The notes under the pieces were generated by a model that worked only from the letters and a program-made list of their open reading frames with translations, made no database searches and had not been told where the DNA came from. From contig DAOWME010000003.1 in the NCBI GenBank assembly GCA_030643245.1, positions 1-38,224 of the forward strand: a stretch of DNA of 38,224 nucleotides, read 5' to 3'. Position numbers and translations under genes: made by a program. The DNA comes from Deltaproteobacteria bacterium. GTDB lineage: Bacteria; Desulfobacterota; UBA8473. Positions 38,111 through 38,224 of the stretch are shown here, piece after piece. Every line of letters starts with the position of its first letter. The first letter of the stretch is position 1.

Positions 38111-38224
38111 TAAGGAGCGAGGCCGAAATAACTTCCCCATTTGTACATCTCATCTTCAGGCCATCCCCCGATCGGGGTCGAGGACAGGCTTTGACCGATC
38201 TTCAAACACAAAATCCTCGAAATA
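38111..38224 (+). repeat. Palindromic repeat family A, copy 4 (cut by window end)
   Basis: taaggagcgaggccgaaataacttccccatttgtacatctcatcttcaggccatcccccgatcggggtcgaggacaggctttgaccgatcttcaaacacaaaatcctcgaaata. Confidence 0.9.

Noticed and set aside
1-38224. tRNA, rRNA, integrase or large transposase genes marking a classical genomic island
   Set aside because: None recognised in the sequence or ORF track; any mobility inference rests on repeats and clustering alone.

Overview
The window looks like a chromosomal segment from a Desulfobacterota-type sulfate reducer. The first ~25 kb is a nearly contiguous + strand island carrying essentially the whole dissimilatory sulfate reduction pathway: ferredoxin, small unknown ORFs, a TPR protein, dsrA, dsrB, dsrD, dsrN/cobB-like, a nitrilase-family hydrolase, dsrC, an OsmC-like protein, an RsbRD_N-like protein, dsrMKJOP, a CxxDxxC ferredoxin, aprBA, a YkgJ-type protein, qmoABC and sat, ending at a strong terminator. 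The rest holds a minus-strand operon (HTH regulator with a Cys/Trp-rich domain, PAS histidine kinase with CxxC-bearing PAS domains, receiver protein), a DUF445-like protein, an in-frame fusion of MogA/MoaB with glycerate 2-kinase, and a minus-strand TonB receptor / CobN / small exported protein operon. Non-coding highlights: (i) a ~210-bp palindromic repeat family with ~25-bp terminal inverted repeats in at least four same-orientation copies, two of which bracket the sulfate island; (ii) a 113-bp MITE-like element inserted at the tip of one copy, with an 8-bp target duplication and the empty site preserved in sister copies; (iii) two TGAATGAA..TTCATTCA operators at putative promoters upstream of the dsr genes; (iv) long hairpins at dsrA, dsrB/dsrD, aprA and qmoB/qmoC junctions; (v) a perfect 32-bp palindrome inside the osmC-like CDS. 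All assignments come from reading motifs; no database search was run.
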